A stretch of DNA of 64,000 nucleotides from JAFLCM01 sp964510955 (GCA_964510955.1 CAZEDW010000006.1:68716-132715), one strand, 5' to 3'; counted from the stretch's first letter, positions 1 to 9,740 are shown. The notes: generated by a model not told the origin, from the letters alone. A program made the numbers and translations.

Positions 1-2
1 TC

Positions 3-401
3 AAGGTCGGCGTCGAGGAGGGGGCCGAACTGCGCGAGCCCTCCACCTGCCGCCTCCCCGACCGCGGCTACTACTGCCGGCCGGCGTTCTTCACCGGCGT
101 GCAGCAGAGCCACCGCGTGGCCCGTGAGGAGATCTTCGGCCCCGTGCTCGCCGTGATGACCTTCCGCACCCCCGACGAGGCCGTCATGAAGGCCAACAAC
201 ACACCCTACGGCCTGGCCGCCGGCGTGTGGACCGACAAGGGCTCGAAGATCTTCGACCTGGCGGGCCGGCTGAAGGCGGGCGTGGTGTGGTGCAACACCT
301 ACAACCAGTTCGACGCCGCCTCGCCGTTCGGCGGGTATAAGGAAAGTGGCTTCGGGCGCGAGGGCGGGATGCAGGGGCTGCGGGCGTACGTGAAGGCGTA
401 G
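3..401 (+). CDS. Aldehyde dehydrogenase, C-terminal part (5' end outside window)
   Basis: The reading frame is open from the left edge and ends with TAG at 399-401, so only about 132 C-terminal residues are present. The segment REEIFGPVLAV followed by NNTPYGLAAGVWT and SPFGGYKESGFGREGG is the classic C-terminal part of the NAD(P)-dependent aldehyde dehydrogenase superfamily: the EIFGPV cofactor/catalytic-domain motif and the oligomerisation tail. The catalytic Cys and Glu lie upstream of the window, so the substrate (betaine, phenylacetaldehyde or another aldehyde) cannot be told. The gene converges with the lipoprotein gene on the other strand, only 49 bp away. The family call is firm; the exact enzyme is unknown. 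Confidence 0.93.
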   Translation, partial: KVGVEEGAELREPSTCRLPDRGYYCRPAFFTGVQQSHRVAREEIFGPVLAVMTFRTPDEAVMKANNTPYGLAAGVWTDKGSKIFDLAGRLKAGVVWCNTYNQFDAASPFGGYKESGFGREGGMQGLRAYVKA

Positions 402-450
402 GACGCCCTCTGCGTATGACCCAGCGCGTCGACACCCCCGACGCAGTGAT

Positions 451-2013
451 CTACTTCGGTTCGTTCCCGCCACCCGCCGGGGGCGCTGCTGGCGCAGGAG
501 GCTCCGATGGCTGGGGAGCGTTCGACGCGGGTTCGCCGGGCTTCGGCTCCTCGGGCTTGGGCTGATTGCCGGCAGGCTGTTCTGCCTGCTTCTCAGTCTC
601 GGCGGGCGAAGTGTCGGCTTTCGGCGCTTCGCCCGCGGGCTTGACCTCACCCGGAGCGCCAGCGTCCTTCGGCTCATTCTTGCTCTCGGGCAACGGCGAG
701 AGCTTCTCACCGAGCTTCTTGAACATCTCCGCCGCCGTGCCCTTGCCGCCGGCACTCTGGAAGTTCGCCCCGGCCTGCGCAAAAGCGCTGTCCGCCGCTT
801 CGCGCGCCGGCTTGGCCAACTCGGCAAACGCGGTGGCGTCCTGCTGGTACGACGCCGCGTTGGCCAGGCCCTTGCAGGCGCCGATCCGCGCCGCCAACAC
901 CGAGCAGTTGTCCAGCGCCGCGCCGTAGCTGGCGTGGATCGTGCCCAGCGCTTGCTGGGCCGAACCCGAAATCGCCTTGGACAACCCCTGATCGGCCTTG
1001 CCCCCCTGGCCGGCCGCGGCGCCGGCGGCGTTGTACTTCCCCACCGCCGACTGATAGGCCGGCGTGAGCTGCTCGCTCACCGCTTTCTTGAGCATTTCAT
1101 ACGACGCCGCCAATTCGGTCGCGGCCTTCTCGGCGTCGGCCCGCGCCGTCGCCGACTGATCCTTCAGCAGCTTCTCGGAATCGACCAGCCGGGCCCGGGC
1201 CGCACGCGACAGCTCCACCTGCCGGGCGAGCAGGTCGGCATCGCGGCGCGTTTCTTCGAGCTTGCGCTCCAGCGCGCGGGCCTCCAGCTCGATCCCGCTC
1301 TGCTGAACCTCGAACTTGTCGGCCTCGCGCTGCCGCTTGGCGGCCTCTTCGGCGATCTTCAGACGTGCCTCGCCCGGGGCGTCGTTCATCGAGGCCCGGA
1401 GCTGACCGGCCTGCTGCCGCGCAGCCTTGGCCAGGCCCCCCTGCTCGCCCGCCGCCGCCGTGATCTTGCCCAGCGCCGCCTCCAACTCGCCCAGCCGCGC
1501 CTTCACCTCGGCGCTCTTGGCCTCGAATCCTTTGATCTGCCGATCGATCTCACCCAGGCCGGCGGAAAGGTCGTGCCCCTCCTGGGATTCGGCCAGCGAC
1601 CGCTGCGATACATACAGCTCGGCCAGCACACGCGTGCGCGAAAGCAGTTGAGCCACCTCGGTCTCGGCCTCACCCTGCCGCGTCGCTTCGATCTCGCCCT
1701 GGCCCATCGTCGCCTGCGCGATCACCAATTGCGCCGCGCCCTTGCCCACACCTTCCTCGGTGATGGACTGCATCGACTGGATGACTTCCTGGTACGCCTT
1801 GGCCCGGGTTGCTGTCGGCGCGGGCTCCTCACGCCCCGCGATGGCGGTCATGCGGGCCTTAGCCGCCACGAGCTTCCGCTCGGCCTCATCGACACGCTCG
1901 CACCCCGCCAGGCCCCACGCCCCCGACGCGAGGACAAGCAAGGCGAGCACGGATACCCGCCCTGAGGCGGGCGTGCGGGTGGGGGTACAGGTTGGCGTCT
2001 GGTTTCGGGTCAT
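451..2013 (-). CDS. Putative coiled-coil lipoprotein of unknown function
   Basis: The protein has 520 residues from ATG at 2013. I chose this start because it places a short basic N-region and a hydrophobic stretch (about residues 20-37) directly before a lipobox LAGC with Cys38; a longer upstream reading gives only a non-signal-like extension. Residues about 40-330 are rich in Ala, Glu, Lys and Arg with heptad-like spacing, which suggests long coiled coils. The C-terminal 80 or so residues are a Pro/Glu/Ala-rich linker ending in GGGNEPK. Export and lipid attachment to a membrane are inferred, and the extended helices suggest an envelope-spanning or scaffolding role. I recognise no catalytic domain. 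The next gene on the strand encodes a small SpoA protein, 196 bp away, so a shared operon is uncertain. Confidence 0.8.
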   Translation of the reverse strand: MTRNQTPTCTPTRTPASGRVSVLALLVLASGAWGLAGCERVDEAERKLVAAKARMTAIAGREEPAPTATRAKAYQEVIQSMQSITEEGVGKGAAQLVIAQATMGQGEIEATRQGEAETEVAQLLSRTRVLAELYVSQRSLAESQEGHDLSAGLGEIDRQIKGFEAKSAEVKARLGELEAALGKITAAAGEQGGLAKAARQQAGQLRASMNDAPGEARLKIAEEAAKRQREADKFEVQQSGIELEARALERKLEETRRDADLLARQVELSRAARARLVDSEKLLKDQSATARADAEKAATELAASYEMLKKAVSEQLTPAYQSAVGKYNAAGAAAGQGGKADQGLSKAISGSAQQALGTIHASYGAALDNCSVLAARIGACKGLANAASYQQDATAFAELAKPAREAADSAFAQAGANFQSAGGKGTAAEMFKKLGEKLSPLPESKNEPKDAGAPGEVKPAGEAPKADTSPAETEKQAEQPAGNQPKPEEPKPGEPASNAPQPSEPPAPAAPPAGGGNEPK

Positions 2014-2209
2014 GGGCAAAAAAACCTGCGTGCGGGGGCCGGAGGGGCAGTGTACCGGTTCGCCACCCCCCACGCGGCGGGGTCAAATCCTCGCCCGCCC
2101 CCGGATCACAGGGCTGAACGGTCTGGACCGATCGGAGGTGCCAAAGCCCGCCGGGGGGGCCGGAAGGCGGAACGGCGGCTTCTATTCGCATCAGCCCCGG
2201 AGAGGGTGC

Positions 2210-2545
2210 CTACAACTGCCCCGCGAGCAGTTTTTCCGCCAGGGCCTCGGCGTCGGCCTCCGCCTCGTCCTTGGGCTTTTCCTTGCCCATTGCGTTGATC
2301 CGCTGCTTGATGTCCCCGATGTACGACAGCCGGATCCCGAAGTTTTCCCCCACCTTGACGGCGGTCCCGGTGGCCACCGGGCGGTTGTTGACCACCAGGG
2401 TCAGTTCCTCGTCGGACTTCTTCGGAAGCTCGATGATCGCCCCGGGCAGCAGCGCGGTCACGTCCCCCAGCTTCATCGCCCGCTCGCCGAGCAGGCAGAT
2501 CACCGGGACCTCGAGCTTGAGGATGCGGGCAGAGTCGGCGGGCAT
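2210..2545 (-). CDS. Small SpoA-domain protein, FliN/FliM C-terminal-like (orphan switch component)
   Basis: The gene encodes 111 residues from ATG at 2545. Residues about 8-78 form a SpoA (surface presentation of antigens) domain: LEVPVICLLGERAMKLGDV, then LLPGAIIELPKKSDEELTL, NNRPVATGTAVKV and NFGIRLSYI. In flagellar FliN and FliM this domain builds the C-ring. The tail (about 80-111) is charged and helical (KEKPKDEAEADAEALAEKLL). It lies about 20 kb from the flagellar block, which has its own fliN at 22779-23384, so this is a second, separately placed SpoA protein. It could be an alternative rotor subunit or belong to another secretion apparatus. It is divergent from hrpA, with 154 bp between. 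Confidence 0.85.
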   Translation of the reverse strand: MPADSARILKLEVPVICLLGERAMKLGDVTALLPGAIIELPKKSDEELTLVVNNRPVATGTAVKVGENFGIRLSYIGDIKQRINAMGKEKPKDEAEADAEALAEKLLAGQL

Positions 2546-2699
2546 GGTCCCTTCAAGGATCGGGTTCCGGCCGGACGCGGCTTGAACCCCGGCGAACGGG
2601 AGCGCCCGCACACTCCCCAAACAGTCGGCGCATTCCTTAAGGGGACAAGCGTGTCTCCTCCGGTCACCCCCTCTCGGGCACGTTCTACAGTGCCCCCCT

Positions 2700-5600
2700 G
2701 TGCGTGACGCCGTCCGTCCATTGCGGGAGCAACTCGCCGGGTGTTCCATCGCCGACCGGTGGCGTCTGGACCGCCGCCTGCGCGAGCTCGACCACCACCT
2801 CCGGCACGGGCGTCACCAGCACGGTCGCCACGACCCGGCCCCGCGGCTGGCGTGGCTGCGTGAGGAGGTGGAAAAGGCCGCCGCGGCCCTGGCGGCGCGG
2901 CGCTCGGCCCTGCCCAAACCCCGGTACCCGTCCGACCTGCCCATCGTTGAGCGCAAGGACGAAATCGCCGCCGCCATCCGCGATCACCAGGTGGTCATCG
3001 TGTGCGGCGAGACCGGCAGCGGAAAATCGACCCAGTTGCCCAAGATCTGCCTGGAGCTGGGACGCGGCGTCGAAGGCCTCATCGGGCACACCCAGCCGCG
3101 CCGCATCGCCGCCCGGAGCATCGCGCAGCGTCTGAGCGAGGAGCTCGGCTCGCCGCTGGGGAAGGCCGTGGGCTACAAGGTGCGCTTCACCGACCGCACC
3201 AGCCCCGACTCGTTTGTGAAGGTGATGACCGACGGCGTGCTGCTCGCCGAGACGCAGCGCGACCGTGCCCTGCTGCAGTACGACACGATCATCATCGACG
3301 AGGCCCACGAGCGATCGCTGAACATCGATTTCCTGCTGGGGTATCTGAAACTGCTGCTGCCCCGGCGCCCCGAGCTGAGGGTGATCGTCACCAGCGCCAC
3401 GATCGACCCGCAGCGGTTCAGCGAGCACTTCGCCGGCTCCCCACCGGCCAGCGGGGCGCCGATGATCGAGGTCTCGGGCCGGACCTACCCGGTGGAGACG
3501 CGCTACCGCCCCCTGCGGAGCGACGACCCCGACGAAGAGGACCGCACGCTGGAGCACGCGATCCTCGACGCCGTGGACGAACTCTGCGCGCTCGACCGAC
3601 CGGACGACCCGGGAGACATCCTGGTGTTCATCCCCGGCGAGCGCGAGATCCGCGAGACCGCCGACGAGCTGCACAAGCACCACTTCGGCCCCCAGGGGTC
3701 ACCACGCAACCCCCACCACCCTTCCAAGACCGTGGCGCGAACCGAGGTGATCCCGCTCTACGCCCGCCTGAGCGCCGACGAGCAGCACCGGGTGTTTGAG
3801 CCGCACCCCGGCGTGCGCCGCATCGTGCTGGCCACCAACGTCGCGGAGACATCTCTGACCGTTCCGGGCATCCGATATGTGGTCGATACGGGGCTGGCCC
3901 GCGTCTCGAGGTTCTCATCGCGCAGCCGTGTCCAGGCGCTGCCCATCGAGCCGGTGTCGCAGGCGTCGGCGAACCAGCGGGCCGGACGCTGCGGGCGAAC
4001 CGGGCCTGGCGTGTGCATCCGGCTGTATTCGGAGCAGGACTTCGCCGAGCGCGAGCCCTTCACGCCGCCGGAGATCGTACGGACCAACCTCGCCAGCGTG
4101 ATCCTTCAGATGAAGGCGCTGCGCCTGGGCGAGATCGAGAGCTTCCCCTTCGTCGAGGCCCCCAACGCCCGCGCCGTCCAGGAGGGCTACGACACCCTCA
4201 CCGAGCTGGGCGCCGTCGACGATCGCGGGCGCCTGACCCAGCTCGGCGAACAGATGGCCAAGCTGCCCATCGACCCGCGCATCGCCCGCATGGTGCTGGC
4301 CGGCGAGAAAGAGGGCTGCCTGGCCGAGGTGCTGGTGATCGCCGCCGCCCTGAGCGTCCAGGACCCGCGCGACCGCAGCCTCGAGAACCGCGAGGCCAGC
4401 GAGAAGGCGCTCCGCCGCTTCATCAACGCCCACCTGCCCCGCCCGGCACAGGCGCAGGAGGGCGCCCCGATCCCCGGCGTGGCCCGACCTCAGGAAGACC
4501 CGGACCCCAACGGCTCGGACTTCATGGTGCTGGTCAACATCTGGCGCGAGTTCCAGCAGCAGCGCGACGCCCTCAGCTCCAACCAGCTCCGCAAGTGGTG
4601 CAAGGCGCACTACCTCGGCTACATGCGGATGCGGGAATGGGCCGACGTCCACGCCCAGCTGCTGCGCCTGGTCACTCAGCTTGGGCACAAGACGCTTGAT
4701 TCACGGGCCGAGGAGGGGCACGTTCACCGGGCGCTGCTGACGGGGCTGCTGGTGAACATCGGGCGCTACGACGAGGACGCCCGCGAGTACGCCGGCGCCC
4801 AGGGCGCGAAGTTCAGCATCTTCCCCGGCTCGGCGATGTTCGGGGCCAAGGCCAAGTGGATCATGGCCGCCGAGCGGGTTCGGACCACCAGGGTCTACGC
4901 CCGCACCGTGGCCCGCGTACGCCCGGAGTGGATCGAGGAGCTCGCCCCGCACCTGGTGAAGCGCTCACACACCGACGCAACGTGGAACGAGCGGACCGGC
5001 ACGGTGCACGTCTTCGAGACCGTCTACCTGTTCGGGCTGGAGATCATCCCGCGTCGCCGGGCTAACCTCGCCGACCTGGACCGCCCCGCCGCCCGCCAGA
5101 TGTTCATCCAGAATGCGCTGCTGGAGGGCAAGTACCACCTGCAGGGCCGGTTCGTCGAGCACAACCAGCGGATCCTCAACGAGGCACGCCGCCTCGAGGC
5201 CAAGGCGAGGCGCCGCGACCTCATGGCCGACACCGCGCGGCGCTTCGAGTTTTTCGACAAGCGGCTGCCCGACAAGATCGCAGGCGGCGGGCCGTTCGAC
5301 CGCTGGTGCGCCCACGCCGAGCGCCAGAACCCCACGGCGCTGTGCATGACGCTCAGCGACGTGATGCGTCCCGACGCCGTGCTGCCCGCCCCCGATGCCG
5401 TGCCCGATGCGCTCAACGTGAGCGGGGCATCGTTCCCGCTCAGCTACCGCTTCGAGCCCGGCGAGGCCGACGACGGCGTCACGATCATGATCCCGCTGGC
5501 GGCGCTGGGCGGCATCGACCCCGGCCCGCTGGAGTGGCTGGTCCCCGCGTGGGCCCGCGAGAAGGTTGAAACCCTCGTGCGCGGCCTGCCCAAGGAGTTC

Positions 5601-6803
5601 CGGCGCGCCATCGGCCCGACACCCCAGGCCGTGGACGCATTCCTCGCGACCAGCCCGGACCGCTCGCGCTCCCTGCTGGAACAACTCGCGCAGTTTCTCT
5701 CTCAATCGGCGGGGTGCGTCGTCCCGGCCTCGGCACTGGCGGCGGTCGAGCTACCCGCCCACATGTCCATGCGGATCCTCGTCACCGATTCCCGCGGGCG
5801 CCCCATCGCCGCCGGACGCGACCTGCGCTCGCTCCGCGAGCAGCTCCGCGCCCAGATCGGCGCCAGCCTCGCGGGCGTCAGCGACCGCCGCTTCAACCGC
5901 TCGGGCCTGGGAGATTGGGAGTTCGGCGACATCCCCGAGCGCGTCATGGTCGACGCCGGCGGCGTCAACGTCCCGGCCTTCCCGGCCCTGGTCGACGAGG
6001 GCAAGGCCGTGGGGCTGCGGCTGTTTGACTCGCTCCCGGCCGCGCAAGCGGCCATGCGAGCCGGCCTGCGCCGCCTCTTCGCCCTTCGCGTGCGCGGCGA
6101 GATCAAGGCCGCCGTCGAGCACGCCCCGGGCGTCCAGCGCCTGGCGTCACTCTGGGGACCGCACAGCCCCACCGCGGACCTCAACGACCAGCTGGCGCTA
6201 ATGGTCTCGGACCGCGTGTTCCTGTCGTCTCCACGAGCCGAAGACAACGACATCCGCACGTTTCAGCGGTTCACCCAGCATCTGAACGACGGCTTCGGCT
6301 CGATCGTCACGGCGAGCCTCGACGCCGTCGCGACCGCCCTGCCGGTTTTGGAATCGCTGCAGCGGGCGACCCTGCTGCTGGAAGCCATGGACACGCCACA
6401 GGGCGCCAAGACCTGGGGCGGCACGATCGACGGCGTGCGGAACCAGCTCGCTCACCTGTGCCCGCGCGGGTTCCTGGTGTCAACGCGGCCGACGCGACTG
6501 GCGCGCCTGGCCGTCTACCTGCGCGGGGCCGAGTCTCGGCTCCAGAAGGTGCGCGCCGGGCGCGCCGACAACGATCAGCGCTGGGCCGCCGAGCTCCGCC
6601 CGCACCTGCGACGTTGGCTCGACGTGCACGACCGCACCGAGGGGCTGTCCCCAACCGCCCGCGCGGCGCTGGACGACTACCGGTGGATGTTGGAGGAGTT
6701 CAGGCTGAGCCTCTTTGCGCAGGAGCTGAGATCGGGCGGCGCGCAGCCGCCCGTGTCGGTGCGCAGGCTCGATGAGCTCTGGCAGCTTGTGTCGAGCGGG
6801 TGA
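2700..6803 (+). CDS. hrpA: ATP-dependent RNA helicase HrpA (DEAH/RHA family)
   Basis: The protein has 1367 residues from GTG at 2700, close to the usual length of about 1300 for bacterial HrpA. Visible motifs: Walker A GETGSGKST at about residues 102-110, QPRR (motif Ia), DEAH at 200-203, SAT (motif III), and ETSLTVPGIRYVVDTG with QRAGRCGRTGPG (motifs V and VI). The winged-helix/HA2 region follows (about 520-640), and the long C-terminal part matches the HrpA-specific DUF3418 region. HrpA is an RNA-dependent NTPase/helicase that helps resolve stalled ribosomes and process mRNA in Escherichia coli. It appears monocistronic; the next gene starts 222 bp downstream and differs in base composition. 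Confidence 0.96.
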   Translation: MRDAVRPLREQLAGCSIADRWRLDRRLRELDHHLRHGRHQHGRHDPAPRLAWLREEVEKAAAALAARRSALPKPRYPSDLPIVERKDEIAAAIRDHQVVIVCGETGSGKSTQLPKICLELGRGVEGLIGHTQPRRIAARSIAQRLSEELGSPLGKAVGYKVRFTDRTSPDSFVKVMTDGVLLAETQRDRALLQYDTIIIDEAHERSLNIDFLLGYLKLLLPRRPELRVIVTSATIDPQRFSEHFAGSPPASGAPMIEVSGRTYPVETRYRPLRSDDPDEEDRTLEHAILDAVDELCALDRPDDPGDILVFIPGEREIRETADELHKHHFGPQGSPRNPHHPSKTVARTEVIPLYARLSADEQHRVFEPHPGVRRIVLATNVAETSLTVPGIRYVVDTGLARVSRFSSRSRVQALPIEPVSQASANQRAGRCGRTGPGVCIRLYSEQDFAEREPFTPPEIVRTNLASVILQMKALRLGEIESFPFVEAPNARAVQEGYDTLTELGAVDDRGRLTQLGEQMAKLPIDPRIARMVLAGEKEGCLAEVLVIAAALSVQDPRDRSLENREASEKALRRFINAHLPRPAQAQEGAPIPGVARPQEDPDPNGSDFMVLVNIWREFQQQRDALSSNQLRKWCKAHYLGYMRMREWADVHAQLLRLVTQLGHKTLDSRAEEGHVHRALLTGLLVNIGRYDEDAREYAGAQGAKFSIFPGSAMFGAKAKWIMAAERVRTTRVYARTVARVRPEWIEELAPHLVKRSHTDATWNERTGTVHVFETVYLFGLEIIPRRRANLADLDRPAARQMFIQNALLEGKYHLQGRFVEHNQRILNEARRLEAKARRRDLMADTARRFEFFDKRLPDKIAGGGPFDRWCAHAERQNPTALCMTLSDVMRPDAVLPAPDAVPDALNVSGASFPLSYRFEPGEADDGVTIMIPLAALGGIDPGPLEWLVPAWAREKVETLVRGLPKEFRRAIGPTPQAVDAFLATSPDRSRSLLEQLAQFLSQSAGCVVPASALAAVELPAHMSMRILVTDSRGRPIAAGRDLRSLREQLRAQIGASLAGVSDRRFNRSGLGDWEFGDIPERVMVDAGGVNVPAFPALVDEGKAVGLRLFDSLPAAQAAMRAGLRRLFALRVRGEIKAAVEHAPGVQRLASLWGPHSPTADLNDQLALMVSDRVFLSSPRAEDNDIRTFQRFTQHLNDGFGSIVTASLDAVATALPVLESLQRATLLLEAMDTPQGAKTWGGTIDGVRNQLAHLCPRGFLVSTRPTRLARLAVYLRGAESRLQKVRAGRADNDQRWAAELRPHLRRWLDVHDRTEGLSPTARAALDDYRWMLEEFRLSLFAQELRSGGAQPPVSVRRLDELWQLVSSG

Positions 6804-7025
6804 AGCGGCGCACCTCACCCACTCCAGCCAGTCCTACTCGTGGTAACTTTCGACCGCGCCCGGGGTGATAGTACACCAATAGAACTTTTTGTTGCAGCAG
6901 TCCGTTTCTGGAAGCCAGATACGCGGGTTTTGCTCGCCGTGAACCCCAGAAGCAGGTAGCGTTCGAAAGGAGTAGAATGGACGGGAAGGGTTCGGTTCGG
7001 ATGCCTACGACAACCGAGAAGACCT

Positions 7026-9581
7026 ATGAGATTGAAGACCGTTTATGTTCGCTGCTATAAGTCGTTCAATTTCGACTACCTGCGGAAGGTTCACGCGGAA
7101 GCGCAGTTCGACCCGTGGGACATGCTCGACGGCTCGCCGTACCCGTACCTGCGCATCGCCCTGGACCCGGAGGTGACCACGGTGGTCGGAGCCAACGAGT
7201 CGGGCAAGTCGCACCTGCTCTCCGCAATCGAGAAAGGTCTAACGGGGAAGGGAATCGAGCGCGAGGACTTCTGCCGCTATTCCCAGTTCTTCACCGTCGA
7301 GGACGGCAAGACGCGCTCGCCCGAGTTTGGATTTGAGTTCGTGGATCTCCAGCCGGACGACACGCAGGCTGTTCTCGACGCGTGCGGTATCGCGGACCAC
7401 GGCTTTGACCGCTTCCTCCTGTTCCGGACGACCACGGGCAATCTCACGGTATACCTGCCAAGCCGGGATAAGTACTCGAACCATCCGGTGATCCCGGGCA
7501 AGGAAGGGCTACTCACGGCAGTCCTTCCGCGGGTGTTCCGCATCAAGCCGGATGTGGCTCTTCCCGACAGCGTGCCCATTCTGTCCCTCCTTGGCGACAC
7601 GGGCGACGGCACCAAGGCGTCCGCGGCGAACATCTCACGGGAGAAACGGTTCGACGTGCTGGAGAACATCGCCGCCGTGGCGGGCCAGTCGGCGTTGTTC
7701 GAGAGCGACGACGCAGTCAAGAACAACGCATCGACGATCAGGGCTTCCATGTCGTCCATTCTCCACGCCGCGCGCGCCGTCAACCGCGGTTCGGCCGGGG
7801 ACACCGACGGCGCGACCGAGCTGGCCAAAGACATGCTCTTCAAGGTGGCCAAGGTCGACCGAGGGGCGGTACGGGACCTGTACAACGCGCTCCGTGAGGG
7901 CAACGACGGGCACGCCAACGGTCTTGTCCAGAAGATCAATCAGCATCTGGCCGCGACGCTGAACTTCCCCCACTGGTGGGTGCAGGATCGGGACTTCCAG
8001 CTCGTCGTGACGCCACGGGACTACGACTTGGTGCTCACGATCCGGGACCGAACCGGAACGGACTATTCGTTCTCGGAGCGCAGTGGGGGCCTCAAGTACT
8101 TCCTGAGCTACTACGTGCAGTACCGTGCCCACACGCCCGTCGATTCCCGTCCCGAGATCCTACTCATGGACGAGCCCGATGCGCATTTGTCCAGCGAAGG
8201 TCAGCAAGACCTGCTCAAGATCTTCGACGCCTTCGCGAATCCCACGGACGGACGTCGGGCTGTGCAGATCGTCTACGTCACCCACTCGCCATTCCTCATC
8301 GACAAGAACCACGCCGAGCGCATCCGCGTGCTGGAGAAGGGTGTGTCGGAGGAGGGGACGCGCATTGTGAGGGACGCTGCACGGAACCATTACGAGCCGC
8401 TGCGGTCTGCGTTCGGAGCGTTCATGGGCGAGACCACATTTATCGGCAACTGCAATCTAGTCGTGGAGGGCCTTTCGGACCAGGTGCTGCTGGCCGGTGC
8501 CGCCACCCAACTGCGCAAGTCCAAGAGCGCAGAGTCCGAGACGCTCGACCTTAACCACCTCACCATCGTGCCCGCGGGGTCGGCCTCGCACGTTCCTTAC
8601 CTCGTGTTTCTAGCGCGGGGGCGGGATATCGAGCAGCCGGCGGTAATCGTGCTGCTGGACAGCGACACGGCCGGGAACGAGGCCGTGCAGTCGGTCAAGC
8701 GGGGCGGGCCGCGCCGCAAACAGCTCCTGCGAAATGAGCTCGTCGTGCAGGTGGCGACGGTGACCGGTGTCACAGCTGCCGTAACCGGAGTCGTCTCCGT
8801 GGAAGACCTCGTTCCGTTGGATATTGCTTTGCGGGCGGCTCAGGCATACGGCAAGGAGTTCTGCGAGCTTGACCCGGAGGATCGGGCCAAGATCACGGCC
8901 GAGGCCGTGCGCAGCGCGTTCAACCCCGCGCGCGGGATCTTCGACGCGTTGGAAAGCGTGTTCGCCGCTGCTCGGGACGATCGGCCCCACCTGGACAAGG
9001 TGGGTTTCGCACGCTGCGTCCTCGACGTAACGCAGCGTCTCCGTGTCAATGCCGGAAGCGGGAACTCGGACGCGAAGGCGCTGGTCGAGTCCTTCGACCG
9101 CAACTTCCGAGCGCTGTTCGTCAAGCTCAACCACATGCGACGCGACGCCGAACGGGAGTCGCGGGGCGATCGCGTCTCCAGCCGCGTCGAACGCGCCAAG
9201 CGTTCGTTTGTTCTGGACCATCCGAAGACGGCCACAAAGGAGCAGGCGGCTCTTTTGCTCGAAGACATCGAGGCGGTGCTCGATCAGACCTTCGAGAGCG
9301 ACGAGGTCCGCAACCAGGTACAACGCCTGCGCCGTGAGTTCCAGCTGGACGTCAACCTGACCGAGCCGCTTGGCGACCTCGCTGCGTTTAAGGGCCAGTT
9401 GGAACGTCTCCGCTACGCAGGGCGCCTAGCTACGCAGGATCAAATGGGGGACACATCCACCTCGTCAATGCCGGCGTCAGCTATGCCCATCGTCGAGCCC
9501 AAGAATGAACTGCCTACAGATTCGCCTCTGCCGGGCACAGGTCCGGCTACACCTTCACGAGCAACCGCAACGAAGAAGTAG
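7026..9581 (+). CDS. OLD-family ATPase with C-terminal TOPRIM nuclease domain
   Basis: The gene encodes 851 residues from ATG at 7026. The N-terminal ABC-type ATPase has Walker A GANESGKSH (residues 55-63), an SERSGGLKYF signature-like segment, Walker B LLMDEPDAH (Asp382-Glu383) and an H-loop VTHSPF. A TOPRIM domain follows with VVEGLSD (Glu481) and LLDSDTAG (Asp545, Asp547), the acidic metal ligands of OLD nucleases. The C-terminal 250 residues are a helical, charged extension beyond the roughly 580-residue length of P2 OLD. OLD proteins are DNA nucleases that often serve in phage defence. No UvrD-like partner (as in Gabija) is adjacent, so this looks like a stand-alone class 1-type OLD. Codon use looks less GC-biased than in neighbours, which suggests transfer. 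Confidence 0.88.
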   Translation: MRLKTVYVRCYKSFNFDYLRKVHAEAQFDPWDMLDGSPYPYLRIALDPEVTTVVGANESGKSHLLSAIEKGLTGKGIEREDFCRYSQFFTVEDGKTRSPEFGFEFVDLQPDDTQAVLDACGIADHGFDRFLLFRTTTGNLTVYLPSRDKYSNHPVIPGKEGLLTAVLPRVFRIKPDVALPDSVPILSLLGDTGDGTKASAANISREKRFDVLENIAAVAGQSALFESDDAVKNNASTIRASMSSILHAARAVNRGSAGDTDGATELAKDMLFKVAKVDRGAVRDLYNALREGNDGHANGLVQKINQHLAATLNFPHWWVQDRDFQLVVTPRDYDLVLTIRDRTGTDYSFSERSGGLKYFLSYYVQYRAHTPVDSRPEILLMDEPDAHLSSEGQQDLLKIFDAFANPTDGRRAVQIVYVTHSPFLIDKNHAERIRVLEKGVSEEGTRIVRDAARNHYEPLRSAFGAFMGETTFIGNCNLVVEGLSDQVLLAGAATQLRKSKSAESETLDLNHLTIVPAGSASHVPYLVFLARGRDIEQPAVIVLLDSDTAGNEAVQSVKRGGPRRKQLLRNELVVQVATVTGVTAAVTGVVSVEDLVPLDIALRAAQAYGKEFCELDPEDRAKITAEAVRSAFNPARGIFDALESVFAAARDDRPHLDKVGFARCVLDVTQRLRVNAGSGNSDAKALVESFDRNFRALFVKLNHMRRDAERESRGDRVSSRVERAKRSFVLDHPKTATKEQAALLLEDIEAVLDQTFESDEVRNQVQRLRREFQLDVNLTEPLGDLAAFKGQLERLRYAGRLATQDQMGDTSTSSMPASAMPIVEPKNELPTDSPLPGTGPATPSRATATKK

Positions 9582-9670
9582 TAGCTTGCCGATCTATCCG
9601 TGAGAGTCGAAGGATGGAGGCTATCCAATCTCCATTCACTTCTGGCGACTGTTCAAACGAAGCCTCGGGA

Positions 9671-9696
9671 GTTGGGATGACAGGACAGATTTGAAC
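9671..9696 (-). pseudogene. tRNA 3'-end remnant, copy 1
   Basis: Read on the minus strand this stretch begins GTTCAAATC and continues into an acceptor-like CATCCCAAC end. It has the invariant T-loop TTCAAAT and a following T-stem/acceptor strand, but no 5' half of a tRNA precedes it. Compared with copy 2 it carries about 4 extra bases after the T-loop. It is best read as a tRNA fragment left by integration or recombination, possibly from a tRNA-Pro-like gene; the amino-acid identity is inference. Confidence 0.5.
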
Positions 9697-9710
9697 TTGT
9701 CCATAAACAC

Positions 9711-9740
9711 CGTTGGCCCCGGCACTTGCCGGGGCCAACG
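9711..9740. terminator. Perfect 13-bp inverted repeat between OLD gene and folK
   Basis: CGTTGGCCCCGGC (9711-9723), the loop ACTT, then its exact complement (9728-9740). It lies in the convergent gap after the OLD-like nuclease gene (plus) and folK (minus), so it may terminate both. The downstream T-tract is weak in either direction, so termination efficiency is uncertain. It sits exactly between the two tRNA remnants. Confidence 0.55.

Noticed and set aside
934..1965. 343-codon open frame on the plus strand
   Set aside because: It lies within the coiled-coil lipoprotein gene; Leu/Arg/Gly-rich without structure.
6804..7025. Left end of an integrated element with a matching att repeat
   Set aside because: I looked for a copy of the tRNA 3'-end sequence here and found none, so the left boundary of the proposed acquired segment is unproven.
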